A stretch of 64,000 nucleotides of DNA, taken from contig NZ_JAGGLG010000014.1 of assembly GCF_017874315.1 (NCBI RefSeq), positions 37,806-101,805 of the forward strand, given 5' to 3'. How positions within the stretch are numbered: the stretch's first letter is position 1; each line of letters begins with the position of its first letter. Shown here piece after piece: positions 1 through 8,587 of the stretch. The position numbers and the translations under genes were made by a program. This DNA is from Symbiobacterium terraclitae (lineage in GTDB: Bacteria; Bacillota; Sulfobacillia; Symbiobacteriales; Symbiobacteriaceae). The notes beneath the pieces are model-generated. The model was given only the letters and a program-made list of their open reading frames with translations, was not told where the DNA came from and ran no database searches.

Positions 1-2411
1 CTCTCTGTTGTCCTCAGGGCGTCCTCGTAGCCGAAGAGGTAGTCGGGGCCTGTCCAGTCTGGGCGCACGGGCACCACCATGCGCCGATCCTTCCCTAGCC
101 AATCGCCAAACCGCAGGGCGAGCTGGGTCTTGCCGGATCCCGACAGGCCGGTAAGGATCACCAGGCGCTTGGTGGCCAGGGCCGCGATGAAGGAACGTAC
201 GATCTCGTCGTGACGGGCACCGAACTGAACACCGCTCAGTCGAAGTGCTGCACTGAAGTTGCGCGTGATCGCGGCCAGGTCGGCCGTGGGCTCCGTCTTG
301 GGTGCGGTGGAGTTGGCGACCTCGTCGTACTCCTCCTGAGTGGCCGGCTCGATAAGTGTCGTGAGCCACTCGGGGCGTCGAGTGGTCCGAACAGCACCGG
401 TCCAGTGCCAGATGACGTGGATGGCATGGCGCGCTTCACCAGCCAACCAGGTGTAGCCCGGTTGCGAGACCTCTGCGAGTCCCACAACGGTGTTCGGGCC
501 ACGAGTGACCACCAGCGTGTCCCCCGGCCTGAGGTCCTTGAGGGTGATTAGTTCCCTAACCTGCCTGTCGATGTAGGCGGACGGCATGTCGCAGGTATGG
601 GCAGACTCTCCGGTGAGCGCTTGCCTGACCTCAGATTCGGAAGTCAGCGGGGTCAGGTCGATAGCCGGAGTCTCCACATCAAGCAGCAAGAGGCCCCTCT
701 GTAGACCGGCGTCCCAGTCTGAGGGAGTCCGAGGGGCAGCGACGCGGAAGAACCGGATGGGTTTCGACCCCGCGATCAACTCGGCCAAGGCGTCAGCCTG
801 TTCGGGCGTAAGGCGGAAGTTCGTGCCCATCCTTGCCTTGAGGACAGTCATGTCGCGCAGAATTGGATGGTCTAGGAAGACACCACGTGGCATTGACGGT
901 GTGAGAACGTGATCGATACGGACGACCGTCCTCAGCCTTTCACCCTCAAACCTGGAGGGGTCGACGTAGAACGGGCGTGACTCGGGAGCATCGGGCATTT
1001 CCTGGGGGCCGGCGAGAACCGTACCGGTCCCGACGAGACCGGCGCGGGCTCCAGCTTCCCAGAAGAAGACCTTGTCACCCTTCTGAATCTCGTTCTTGAA
1101 CTGGTTGACGAGGAAGGTGATCGTAGGAAGCGAACTGAGGGCCCCCGATAAGTTGTAATACTGGGGATAGGCTTGGAAAACCCATGCCCTCCTTGCAGCA
1201 GGCGCTGCGGTCTGCGGACGAGTACGAGTCATCTCAAACACGTAGACCCGTCTCGAGTTGCCTGTACTATCCGGTTGCTGTTGCTCGTGGATCCTCGTCA
1301 CCTTGAACCGGCCTAAGTAAGCGTAACCGCCATCCGGCAGCTTCTGAAAGCCATAAACGGGGAACTGCCCCGTCATGCTGTTCTTTAGAGCGAGGTTACC
1401 GTGGGCCATCTGCTGATCGCCAGACAGGCCTTCCCCTGTGTAGAATAGGGTGTCCCCTTTCCAGTGGTCTTGGTAAGGATGCTCCGCCTTGTAGTCTGAA
1501 GCTGCACTGGTGATGAACACAACCAGTTTCGTGTCGGGAGACCTGCCGGCAACGCGGATACCTCGCTGGGTTCCCACCTTGAAGGTATCCGCCAACTCGA
1601 TGTTGGTGAAGCGGTGGGTCGTCAAGAAGAGCGTGGTCTTAGGATAGGTGGTGTAGTCCACGTAGGGGAGCTGCGTAAGGATAGCTGACACCGCCGTGGA
1701 ACGGAACCGCGCTTGGGCGGGGAGCTCATCGACGGGGAGGATCTCCTGCTCCCTCAACGTCTGCCAGGCAGACTCGAACCATACCTTGGGAATAAGCTCT
1801 GTACCGCGTTCGCTCGTGACTTGGACTCCTTCTTCGAGCCACGAGATTGTGTTCGCCACCCCCCGCGTCAGGCTCTGGACGACTGTTCCGGTTGGGATAC
1901 AGTCGATCAGGTGGGACCATACCGTTGAGAAGTCGTCGGGAATGGTCACGTTGCGTGGCGTGTTCCGTTCCACTAGGCGAACCTCGTAGTGATAGGGTTC
2001 ACCGGTCTCGTAAAACTCTACGTACTCCTGCTCGCTTTCGGTCATGTCATCGGTCGAAGGGGGCTGCTCCACAGGCCCACGTACGAAGCGCTGATAGCTG
2101 TACCGGAGTCGATTTCGCAGAAGCAGTGCAAAGCCGCTATTGGAGCCGAAGCGGAGCCAAAGATCGCTGCTCGCCTGGCCCTGTCGAGAGTGGTGAACCA
2201 TCCGTGCAGGATACAGATCATCTCCGTGACGCAGAATGACCTCGCGTGACTCACCTCTATCTGGAAGGTGACCGCCGTTGGCAAGTGCGAAGTCGCGCTG
2301 AAACTCCTTGGGAATGTGGCTGCCCTCAAGAAACATCGACTTGTCAACCTGCTTACGAGCGATAAGTCCGGGAACCTTGTCAGGTTTCGACCAGCTATGG
2401 GATGTTCTCAT
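1..2411 (-). CDS. McrB-type AAA+ restriction protein with SRA-like and EVE domains (3' end outside window)
   Basis: This minus-strand frame is open from ATG at 2411 to the window edge (about 803 residues visible), with GAGGTG seven bases upstream of the start. Residues ~31-110 (starting SHIPKEFQRDF) look like an N-terminal DNA-binding barrel I cannot name. Residues ~260-400 carry FYTGEGLSGDQQ and a later VYVFEM, resembling the SRA-like domain of McrA-type enzymes. Residues ~408-540 (WVFQAYPQYYN, then GDKVFFWEAG) match the EVE/PUA-like modified-base reader. Walker A GLSGSGKT lies at ~752-759, followed by VPVRPDWTGPDYLFGYEDAL, typical of the McrB GTPase. McrB proteins bind modified DNA and drive an McrC nuclease by GTP-dependent translocation; an McrC partner would be expected left of position 1. 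The gene follows the DptH-like gene in the same direction after 136 bp. Family assignment is confident; the modification recognised is unknown. Confidence 0.85.
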   Translation of the reverse strand, partial: MRTSHSWSKPDKVPGLIARKQVDKSMFLEGSHIPKEFQRDFALANGGHLPDRGESREVILRHGDDLYPARMVHHSRQGQASSDLWLRFGSNSGFALLLRNRLRYSYQRFVRGPVEQPPSTDDMTESEQEYVEFYETGEPYHYEVRLVERNTPRNVTIPDDFSTVWSHLIDCIPTGTVVQSLTRGVANTISWLEEGVQVTSERGTELIPKVWFESAWQTLREQEILPVDELPAQARFRSTAVSAILTQLPYVDYTTYPKTTLFLTTHRFTNIELADTFKVGTQRGIRVAGRSPDTKLVVFITSAASDYKAEHPYQDHWKGDTLFYTGEGLSGDQQMAHGNLALKNSMTGQFPVYGFQKLPDGGYAYLGRFKVTRIHEQQQPDSTGNSRRVYVFEMTRTRPQTAAPAARRAWVFQAYPQYYNLSGALSSLPTITFLVNQFKNEIQKGDKVFFWEAGARAGLVGTGTVLAGPQEMPDAPESRPFYVDPSRFEGERLRTVVRIDHVLTPSMPRGVFLDHPILRDMTVLKARMGTNFRLTPEQADALAELIAGSKPIRFFRVAAPRTPSDWDAGLQRGLLLLDVETPAIDLTPLTSESEVRQALTGESAHTCDMPSAYIDRQVRELITLKDLRPGDTLVVTRGPNTVVGLAEVSQPGYTWLAGEARHAIHVIWHWTGAVRTTRRPEWLTTLIEPATQEEYDEVANSTAPKTEPTADLAAITRNFSAALRLSGVQFGARHDEIVRSFIAALATKRLVILTGLSGSGKTQLALRFGDWLGKDRRMVVPVRPDWTGPDYLFGYEDALRTTE

Positions 2412-2491
2412 GGGCAACACCTCAAAATGAGAGAGATTAAGGGCAGATCAGATCTTCGTATGTTGGTTGCCAATTACCTCCCAATTGGGAA

Positions 2492-2533
2492 GGGGCCGTC
2501 CGATGCAGAGTGATCTGCTCTTCGGACAGCCCC
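2492..2533 (-). promoter_or_regulatory. 12-bp stem-loop in the gap before the McrB-like gene
   Basis: GGGGCCGTCCGA at 2492-2503 pairs with TCGGACAGCCCC at 2522-2533, with one G-U type pair. The loop is 18 nt. Read on the minus strand it is not followed by a T run, so it is more likely a processing or attenuation hairpin between cistrons than a strong terminator. A second short palindrome, CCCAATTGGG, lies just beyond it at about 2480. Confidence 0.5.
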
Positions 2534-2547
2534 TCCAGGAACTCCAA

Positions 2548-5500
2548 CTAGCAACGCAAACCGGACAGAATTGAGACGAGTTCCTCGGGCTCTATTGTGT
2601 AACCTTGCGCACGTATCACACCCTCAGGTTCCTTGAACAAGAGGTCACCGTGGAACTGCAACTGCTCAGCCCCCGGGGCTTCGAGGATCATGCGCGAAGC
2701 GGTCACGTCGTTGACTCGCAAGGCAACCCGAGCGTTCATCAGGTTCCGAATGTTGGTTGGAACGAGATCGGCGCTTGGGCGTTGCGTGCAAAGGACCAGG
2801 TGGATTCCCCTGCTCCGACCGAGTTGGGCGACCCGACGGATGTTCTTGTAAAACGCGTCTCGTGCGTTTCGCTGACGACCAAGTTGGTCAACCAGGTCGG
2901 CAAACTCATCCACAACGACCACCAGGGGGGCCATGGGTTGCTGTGGGTTCTTGCGGTTGTAGTCCTGAATGTTGACGCAATGAGCCTCCATCAAGAACTC
3001 CCCGCGCGCATCAAGTGTTTGCGTTACTTGGCTCGAGAGAAGTTCAATGGCCTCATCAGCGTCATAGATGACTCGCCCACCTTCCAAGTGGGGGATCCCC
3101 TCAAAGAAGCTGAAGTCCTCTGGCTTTGAAGACGACAGGAACAGGCGTAAGCTGTCCGCTTCTGGGTGGGTGGTCAACAGGCCCAACAGGACTCCGTACA
3201 AGAACCGGGTCTTGCCCGCACCGGTTGTTCCTCCTACCAACATGTGGGGCATTCTGCCCAGATCCCTAATCACATCTTGGCCTTCCGGAGTGACGCCGAT
3301 CGGGATGGGCATTTCCTCCGGCTTGCTGATGCGCGGCATGGCACGCAGTCCCTGTGACAGAGGCACTCGGACACGATCAATGCGGGGGACATCCAGTGCG
3401 ATGAGATCTGACTGCGGGACCTGGGATACAAGCAGACCAGTTCGGCGCATCTCTCGACCTATATCCGGAAGCACGTCCCTGAGGGGGTCGAGACGTTGAC
3501 CTCTAGCCAATCGAACGTAGAGTCTGATCACACTTGGTCCGACGACGGCCTGTTCTGGATCGCAGTCAGCGATCTGGACCCGATAGGATTGACAAGCCCG
3601 CCTGAAGGATCGGACAAGGTCCTGGATCTCCTCTGTCTTGGACACCACGCCCTCACCTTGCTCAAATGGTGAGGTTGATCTAACCGAGCTGGTTGTGTCA
3701 ACACCGGGGATGCTTGGTTGGTCTTCTTCCACAGGGTTGTCATCAGCATCGCGAATTGGGACGTCTTCTGCGGCTATCTGGCTCGTGTCGGTCTCCTCAG
3801 CCAGTCGAAATTCGATGCGCGGATGGGCATCGGACACCAAGGATTGAACCTCCTGTGTTCCCAGCGTAACCAAGCGCAACGGGTGGACAGCATCCTGTAC
3901 TTCAGGCCTCGAGGTGTTCTCCTCTGGTTGAACGTGTACGACTACTCCTGCGCAGCGGACTGGCAGGGTACTAGGCCGAGCGAACGTACCCTGAAGTCTG
4001 CGATACCATTCCCGTTTCCATTCGGGATCATGCACATCCCGGAAACACTCTCTAAACAGTTGGTACTTCAGTGTCTCGCGCCTTGCAGGCGTGAACAGCG
4101 TCTGGCTGTCCTCGTCACCGAAGATCGATTCGAGCACCTCAATTGTGGCGCGTAGTTGCTCAATGGCATGCCCGGCGAGCGCGAGGCCACCCTCGACCCG
4201 CTCCACCCGAACTTCGGCGTTATCTGCATGGGTTTTGACTTCGATCGGCTCGACCACTATACCGCCATCATCATCTACTCTCAAGCCAATCAAGTCAGCG
4301 CGCTGACTGGTGTTGTGCCGACTACTCAGCCATAGCCGTGCCAGATTCGAGTCGAGGGAGGCCACCAAGGAGATGGGGTAGCGGGTTCTGTACCAGGCTG
4401 CTGCCAAGACAGTTCCCATGAAAGCCTTCTCCTGACGCTCACGTACTTCGGGGTGGCCACCGGGTCCTGGAAGGGATAGCAGCCCCCCAGCGGCGATATG
4501 GCCAAAGCGTTGCACCAACGTCGCGACAGTCTGAACATCCGGGCGAAGATTGAATCTCCTCAGCAGGTCCACGAGATGCCCAATTGTGCGCGTGGACGGG
4601 GGAGCCCACACTCCAACTTCCCGCTGTCCGATCCGTCGTTCACCGAGCGGCACAGCCGACTCCGGGCTGTACGGCGTGAGGTCTCGATCGGCTATTACCA
4701 TCCATGAGGCGGCTCCCGACGACAGCAGACTGTTCACCGAACGCAGGTCTGCACTTTGGTCATACTGGAGGCGAAGCTGTTGACCAGCCGGCAGCAACGC
4801 CGCTCGTTCGATTACGAAGTGATAGTCTGCAAAGATGCCCTCATCTGCCTCAGACGAGGGTGAGATAGTGCCTTTTTGGAACGTTTCGCTGAACTCGTAC
4901 CGGTACGTGACCACCAACGGGCTTACGAGGAGCCTCCGAGCCTTGGGCGCGTGACCGATGTGGTATTGTGCCTGATCGAACAGGACAGCCAGATGCACCG
5001 GATGTTGGGCTAATCTGTTAACGGCTTCATCCACGTTGGGGACGCTGTGCATCTGAGTTACAATCTGTCCGCGACGTAGGAGTTCTGCCAGTTCATGATC
5101 CCGATCGTCCAAATCGAGCCTACCGAGGTCGGCTCTTGGGTTTTGACCACGCGTGAAGTAAACCTCAACCAGCACTTGCCGACACTTGCCTGAACGGTAG
5201 AAGTCGGCAATTGCCGTGAGAGCAAGCTTGACGTCCGGCACGTCAACCAGTCCCAATCTCAGTTGGGGGCTCGCAAAGGGATTGGTTGTCACGTACCGCT
5301 TGAGGACCTCTGGAAGGAAGTCGATTCCGTCACTTCCCAGATAGCGGTTCGTGTGGTTTTCGAAGGTAGGGAGGGTCTCGATGGTGCCCGCTTGAGGAAG
5401 AACTATAGGCTGTTCTCCAGCCACCTGCGGAGTCACAACCAGATAGTGCACGAGGTGCGGCAGCGACGGGAGCACCTCCGCTAGTGTCTCTCGCTCGTCG

Positions 5501-7140
5501 TCAGTAAGCTCTCTTCCCTCCCCGTTAACTTCTCTCAGAATCTCACGATATCGCCACAAGTGGAAAGGATGGAGGGGGGTTAGCAGCGCCTTCCACTCGC
5601 CTGGCGTACGGACGTAGATCACATCGAGACGAAGCAGTTCGGTCAACACGTACCGCAGTGCTTCGGCATCGCGTTCGTGAAGCAACGCTTCATACTGTCT
5701 GATCGACCTTAGCAGGCTTTCGTATGCATCCAGGTACTCATTCAGGGCCCTACGAGCGTCCTGATCCCCACCCAGCAGCGCGAAGGGGTAGGAAAGCAGG
5801 ATGTCTGCGTTCCCGGCCAGGCGTTCGCGGGCATCAGTCATGCGATCTATGGCCTCGGAGAAGTCAGTGCCATTAGTGTATCTGTCAAAGCTACGTAGGA
5901 GTGTAAAGAGACACTTCCCGAGTAATCCCTGTTCTGGGTCCATGGGGCTATAAGGCTTCAGGTCAGTCAGTGATGCGTGGAGAAGTGCATCTTTAAGAGT
6001 GGTCCGAGTCGTTTCCAGGACACCGCCCCACCGTCCGTCTGAGCACGCACCCACGATTAACGCGGACAGGTCTCCATTCGGCAGATCTAGGACTACCGTT
6101 CGCCCCCCAAAACCAGGCGTTATCGCTACCGTTGCTTCGCCATCCTGCGGATTCGCGATCCTTCGGCGAATGGCTGCAACCAATTCCTGGAGGCCCTTCT
6201 GAGCATCTTCAGTACCCTGGGTAACACACTCAGCAATCGCTTGCACCAAGCGCTTACCTTTGAGAGGAACGGATTGCTCTGTGTCTCTTCCGCCATTGTC
6301 ATCTACCAGGCGGTCAGGCGTAGGAACTCGCCTGTTCTTCTTAGGAAGAGGTCTTCCAGCCTTGATAAGGGCTTCTACGGTTTCTACATCCAGTCGACGA
6401 AGAGCCTGCTTGTCTCTAGTCGTGTAGAAGACCTTTAGGTCAGCAAATGCGCGACGAAGTCGCTCACGCTCGTCTCCACTTGCACCGACAAGGACATTTC
6501 CAAGGCGCTTCCTGCTCTGCTCGGAAAGGAGTGCCATTTCAACTAGTAACTCTCTATTGCGAACCAGACGCTCCCTTGGATCTCGTCTACGGTCGAGCAG
6601 CTGCTCATCACGCAACAACCCGAGACGCCATAGGTTATCAACGATCGCGTTAACATTCGCAGCATCCTGTTGAACTGCGCTGACGAACTGCTCCAATAGC
6701 TCGAGAGGAAATGTGTCGGACTCGTCCCGCAAGGCTTTCCAAAAGCGAACTTGGGGATCGTTGTTTGAGGGATCAGCTTGAGCTTGATCCAGGATGTAGG
6801 CGGCGATGTCACGTTCGGTGATGACATCGAGGTCCCCTAGAGAGTGCAGTTTCGGAGCGTCGTCCTTGACAAAGACTACAATGCGCCCTGCCAACTCCGG
6901 AGTACTTCTCCACTGCACAGCATCTTCTAGTTTGGTACTGATCCTTACGTTCTCTGGAATGGAGGTGCCCAATGGGTACCCCACGGCGCTGACGTGCAGG
7001 TCGTCGATCGTGGTCGACACCATAGCAGCAACAGCCGCGGGATCGATGCCGTGCACGCCCTTGACGACAACACCGATCTTCGCATTCCGAAGTTGATCGG
7101 TGAGAACCCCTGCTACTTGCACGTTACGATCAAGATTCAT
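2548..7140 (-). CDS. DptH-like protein: PD-(D/E)XK nuclease motif plus FtsK/HerA motor ATPase
   Basis: 1530 residues, ATG at 7140 with GGAGGTAAGCC directly upstream; the start overlaps the end of the previous gene by 11 bp, so translation is probably coupled. Residues 1-900 are not recognised. Around residue 950-970, ADLIGLRVDDDG leads into EPIEVKTH, fitting the D-(x)n-E-x-K core of PD-(D/E)XK nucleases. The C-terminus is a clear FtsK/SpoIIIE/HerA-type motor: Walker A GGTTGAGKT at ~1305, Walker B VVVVDEFADL at ~1411, then LGRSRGIHLVLCTQRPSADL. Size, domain order and gene position match DptH, the large subunit of DNA-phosphorothioation-dependent restriction. Role inferred: DNA translocase and nuclease of a defence complex. 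GC content is clearly lower than that of the genes right of 12.4 kb. Confidence 0.75.
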   Translation of the reverse strand: MNLDRNVQVAGVLTDQLRNAKIGVVVKGVHGIDPAAVAAMVSTTIDDLHVSAVGYPLGTSIPENVRISTKLEDAVQWRSTPELAGRIVVFVKDDAPKLHSLGDLDVITERDIAAYILDQAQADPSNNDPQVRFWKALRDESDTFPLELLEQFVSAVQQDAANVNAIVDNLWRLGLLRDEQLLDRRRDPRERLVRNRELLVEMALLSEQSRKRLGNVLVGASGDERERLRRAFADLKVFYTTRDKQALRRLDVETVEALIKAGRPLPKKNRRVPTPDRLVDDNGGRDTEQSVPLKGKRLVQAIAECVTQGTEDAQKGLQELVAAIRRRIANPQDGEATVAITPGFGGRTVVLDLPNGDLSALIVGACSDGRWGGVLETTRTTLKDALLHASLTDLKPYSPMDPEQGLLGKCLFTLLRSFDRYTNGTDFSEAIDRMTDARERLAGNADILLSYPFALLGGDQDARRALNEYLDAYESLLRSIRQYEALLHERDAEALRYVLTELLRLDVIYVRTPGEWKALLTPLHPFHLWRYREILREVNGEGRELTDDERETLAEVLPSLPHLVHYLVVTPQVAGEQPIVLPQAGTIETLPTFENHTNRYLGSDGIDFLPEVLKRYVTTNPFASPQLRLGLVDVPDVKLALTAIADFYRSGKCRQVLVEVYFTRGQNPRADLGRLDLDDRDHELAELLRRGQIVTQMHSVPNVDEAVNRLAQHPVHLAVLFDQAQYHIGHAPKARRLLVSPLVVTYRYEFSETFQKGTISPSSEADEGIFADYHFVIERAALLPAGQQLRLQYDQSADLRSVNSLLSSGAASWMVIADRDLTPYSPESAVPLGERRIGQREVGVWAPPSTRTIGHLVDLLRRFNLRPDVQTVATLVQRFGHIAAGGLLSLPGPGGHPEVRERQEKAFMGTVLAAAWYRTRYPISLVASLDSNLARLWLSSRHNTSQRADLIGLRVDDDGGIVVEPIEVKTHADNAEVRVERVEGGLALAGHAIEQLRATIEVLESIFGDEDSQTLFTPARRETLKYQLFRECFRDVHDPEWKREWYRRLQGTFARPSTLPVRCAGVVVHVQPEENTSRPEVQDAVHPLRLVTLGTQEVQSLVSDAHPRIEFRLAEETDTSQIAAEDVPIRDADDNPVEEDQPSIPGVDTTSSVRSTSPFEQGEGVVSKTEEIQDLVRSFRRACQSYRVQIADCDPEQAVVGPSVIRLYVRLARGQRLDPLRDVLPDIGREMRRTGLLVSQVPQSDLIALDVPRIDRVRVPLSQGLRAMPRISKPEEMPIPIGVTPEGQDVIRDLGRMPHMLVGGTTGAGKTRFLYGVLLGLLTTHPEADSLRLFLSSSKPEDFSFFEGIPHLEGGRVIYDADEAIELLSSQVTQTLDARGEFLMEAHCVNIQDYNRKNPQQPMAPLVVVVDEFADLVDQLGRQRNARDAFYKNIRRVAQLGRSRGIHLVLCTQRPSADLVPTNIRNLMNARVALRVNDVTASRMILEAPGAEQLQFHGDLLFKEPEGVIRAQGYTIEPEELVSILSGLRC

Positions 7141-8581
7141 GGCTTACCTCCAGTTGCACCTGCAGTACGCCGTCTGCTAGCAAGCGAGCAAAACCCAAAT
7201 CCCCAAGTCTCGCTGCGAACCGGCTACGGTTGGAGCGAAGCGAATCAGCATCTGCCTGGTACACACCTGCACTTACCAGTCTTTCTGTATCCTCGCTTCT
7301 TCCACCAACGAGGATCCCAAACCGCTTCCAGAGCCGCTCCTGAAGTGTGGGCATATCAACAACTGTCCCTGGCTCTACGGTAGCCCGGAGGAGGACTTCG
7401 AGGAGATCCTGTTGTACAGCGAACCGCTTGGCTGGTCTTAGATTCTCCGGCGGCCACAGTAACCCGCACCGGAGCCCCAACTGCCGCAAGTAACGAACCG
7501 GATCTGCCTCTGCCTCGATAGCCAATATATCGTAGAGAGCTTGTCCAGCTACGATGTACGGTTGGTCTGAGGAGCCGACCTCCTTGCGAGCCAGATCCCA
7601 GATCTCCTTTCCATCGTTGGATGGGGTACCTTTGTACGCCGGATAATCAGCGGTGGTGGGTTCGCTCGGAGAGTAGTAGTGCTCAAGGTATCTGCCGAAT
7701 GCCCACGCATAGAAGCGAACCAAGGACTGACTAGCATACGTATACGTCATCGTGGAAGCTTTGGCTACCGGATCATCGTGATGATCTGAAAAGTCCAACA
7801 GTAGTGGCAGGACGCGATTCGAGCCCGATACATAGTAGCCCTCGAGACATGTAAGGTGGCGGACTAAGACGAGGCAAGCGAACAGAGTGATCATCCGAAG
7901 TCGCAGAAGCTTGTTCGGGTGTGAAACCAGGTGCTGCGACAAGGTTCTGGCGGCCTCGGCGAGCCCATTCCACAAGTCTTGAAACTCCGCAGGAATCTCA
8001 GCGTTCAAAAACGGTAGCTCATGGCAATCCATTTTGGGAGTATGCGATACGAACTCATCCTGAAGCAGCGGCAGGCTGAGCAGGGTTATTGGATCGTCGC
8101 ATTCCGAGATCGACTGAAGAGCGCACTCGGCCAAAGGAGACTGTACCTTCTGCAGCCATGCTGCAACTAGTTCGCCGCCGGTTTGGGCAATTCGGTCCTT
8201 TGAGAGGAATCCTTGGAAGCCTGCTGTGTAAGATTCCATCTGGTCCCTGTGAAGGTAAACACCTTCATCAGCGTTAACAACCTTTCTTAGAAGGGGGCGC
8301 AACTTCCTCAGGTCAGCCTTGGAAACATCAGCAGGTAGGATCCTTCCCTGATCGAGTAGCCACTGATAGATAGTCTCCAGTTCGTGACCTTCCGGGACTG
8401 TCCCATCATTCTTGTGGGGAACTACGAACGCATTCAACAGGCGGGTATCTGCCGTTCGACCGACTAGAGTACGGAGCAGACCATTGGCGATGTGTACTGG
8501 CTTTACGTTCGTGGTATCGGGGTTCAACCCGACGTAGGTCTTGTCAATATCCGCGCGGATGGATTGGATGGTCAGTGGCAC
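7130..8581 (-). CDS. Unrecognised 483-aa protein in the dptG position
   Basis: GTG start at 8581 with AAGGAG nine bases upstream, inside the last codons of the preceding gene; its stop overlaps the next start. No catalytic motif is apparent. The protein looks largely alpha-helical, with one hydrophobic stretch (ITLFACLVLVRHL) near residue 230. It sits exactly between a DptF-like and a DptH-like gene, which is the place and about the size (DptG is roughly 440 aa) of DptG. The call therefore rests on synteny, not on a recognised domain. A scaffold or adaptor of the complex is a reasonable guess. Confidence 0.6.
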   Translation of the reverse strand: MPLTIQSIRADIDKTYVGLNPDTTNVKPVHIANGLLRTLVGRTADTRLLNAFVVPHKNDGTVPEGHELETIYQWLLDQGRILPADVSKADLRKLRPLLRKVVNADEGVYLHRDQMESYTAGFQGFLSKDRIAQTGGELVAAWLQKVQSPLAECALQSISECDDPITLLSLPLLQDEFVSHTPKMDCHELPFLNAEIPAEFQDLWNGLAEAARTLSQHLVSHPNKLLRLRMITLFACLVLVRHLTCLEGYYVSGSNRVLPLLLDFSDHHDDPVAKASTMTYTYASQSLVRFYAWAFGRYLEHYYSPSEPTTADYPAYKGTPSNDGKEIWDLARKEVGSSDQPYIVAGQALYDILAIEAEADPVRYLRQLGLRCGLLWPPENLRPAKRFAVQQDLLEVLLRATVEPGTVVDMPTLQERLWKRFGILVGGRSEDTERLVSAGVYQADADSLRSNRSRFAARLGDLGFARLLADGVLQVQLEVSHES

Positions 8582-8587
8582 CGCGTC

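Noticed and set aside
2042..2347. 101-codon minus-strand frame as an independent small gene
   Set aside because: A different minus-strand frame is open through the whole 1-2411 interval and encodes the McrB-like protein.
2605..3129. 174-codon plus-strand frame in the island
   Set aside because: Antisense to the FtsK-type motor domain with intact Walker motifs on the other strand.
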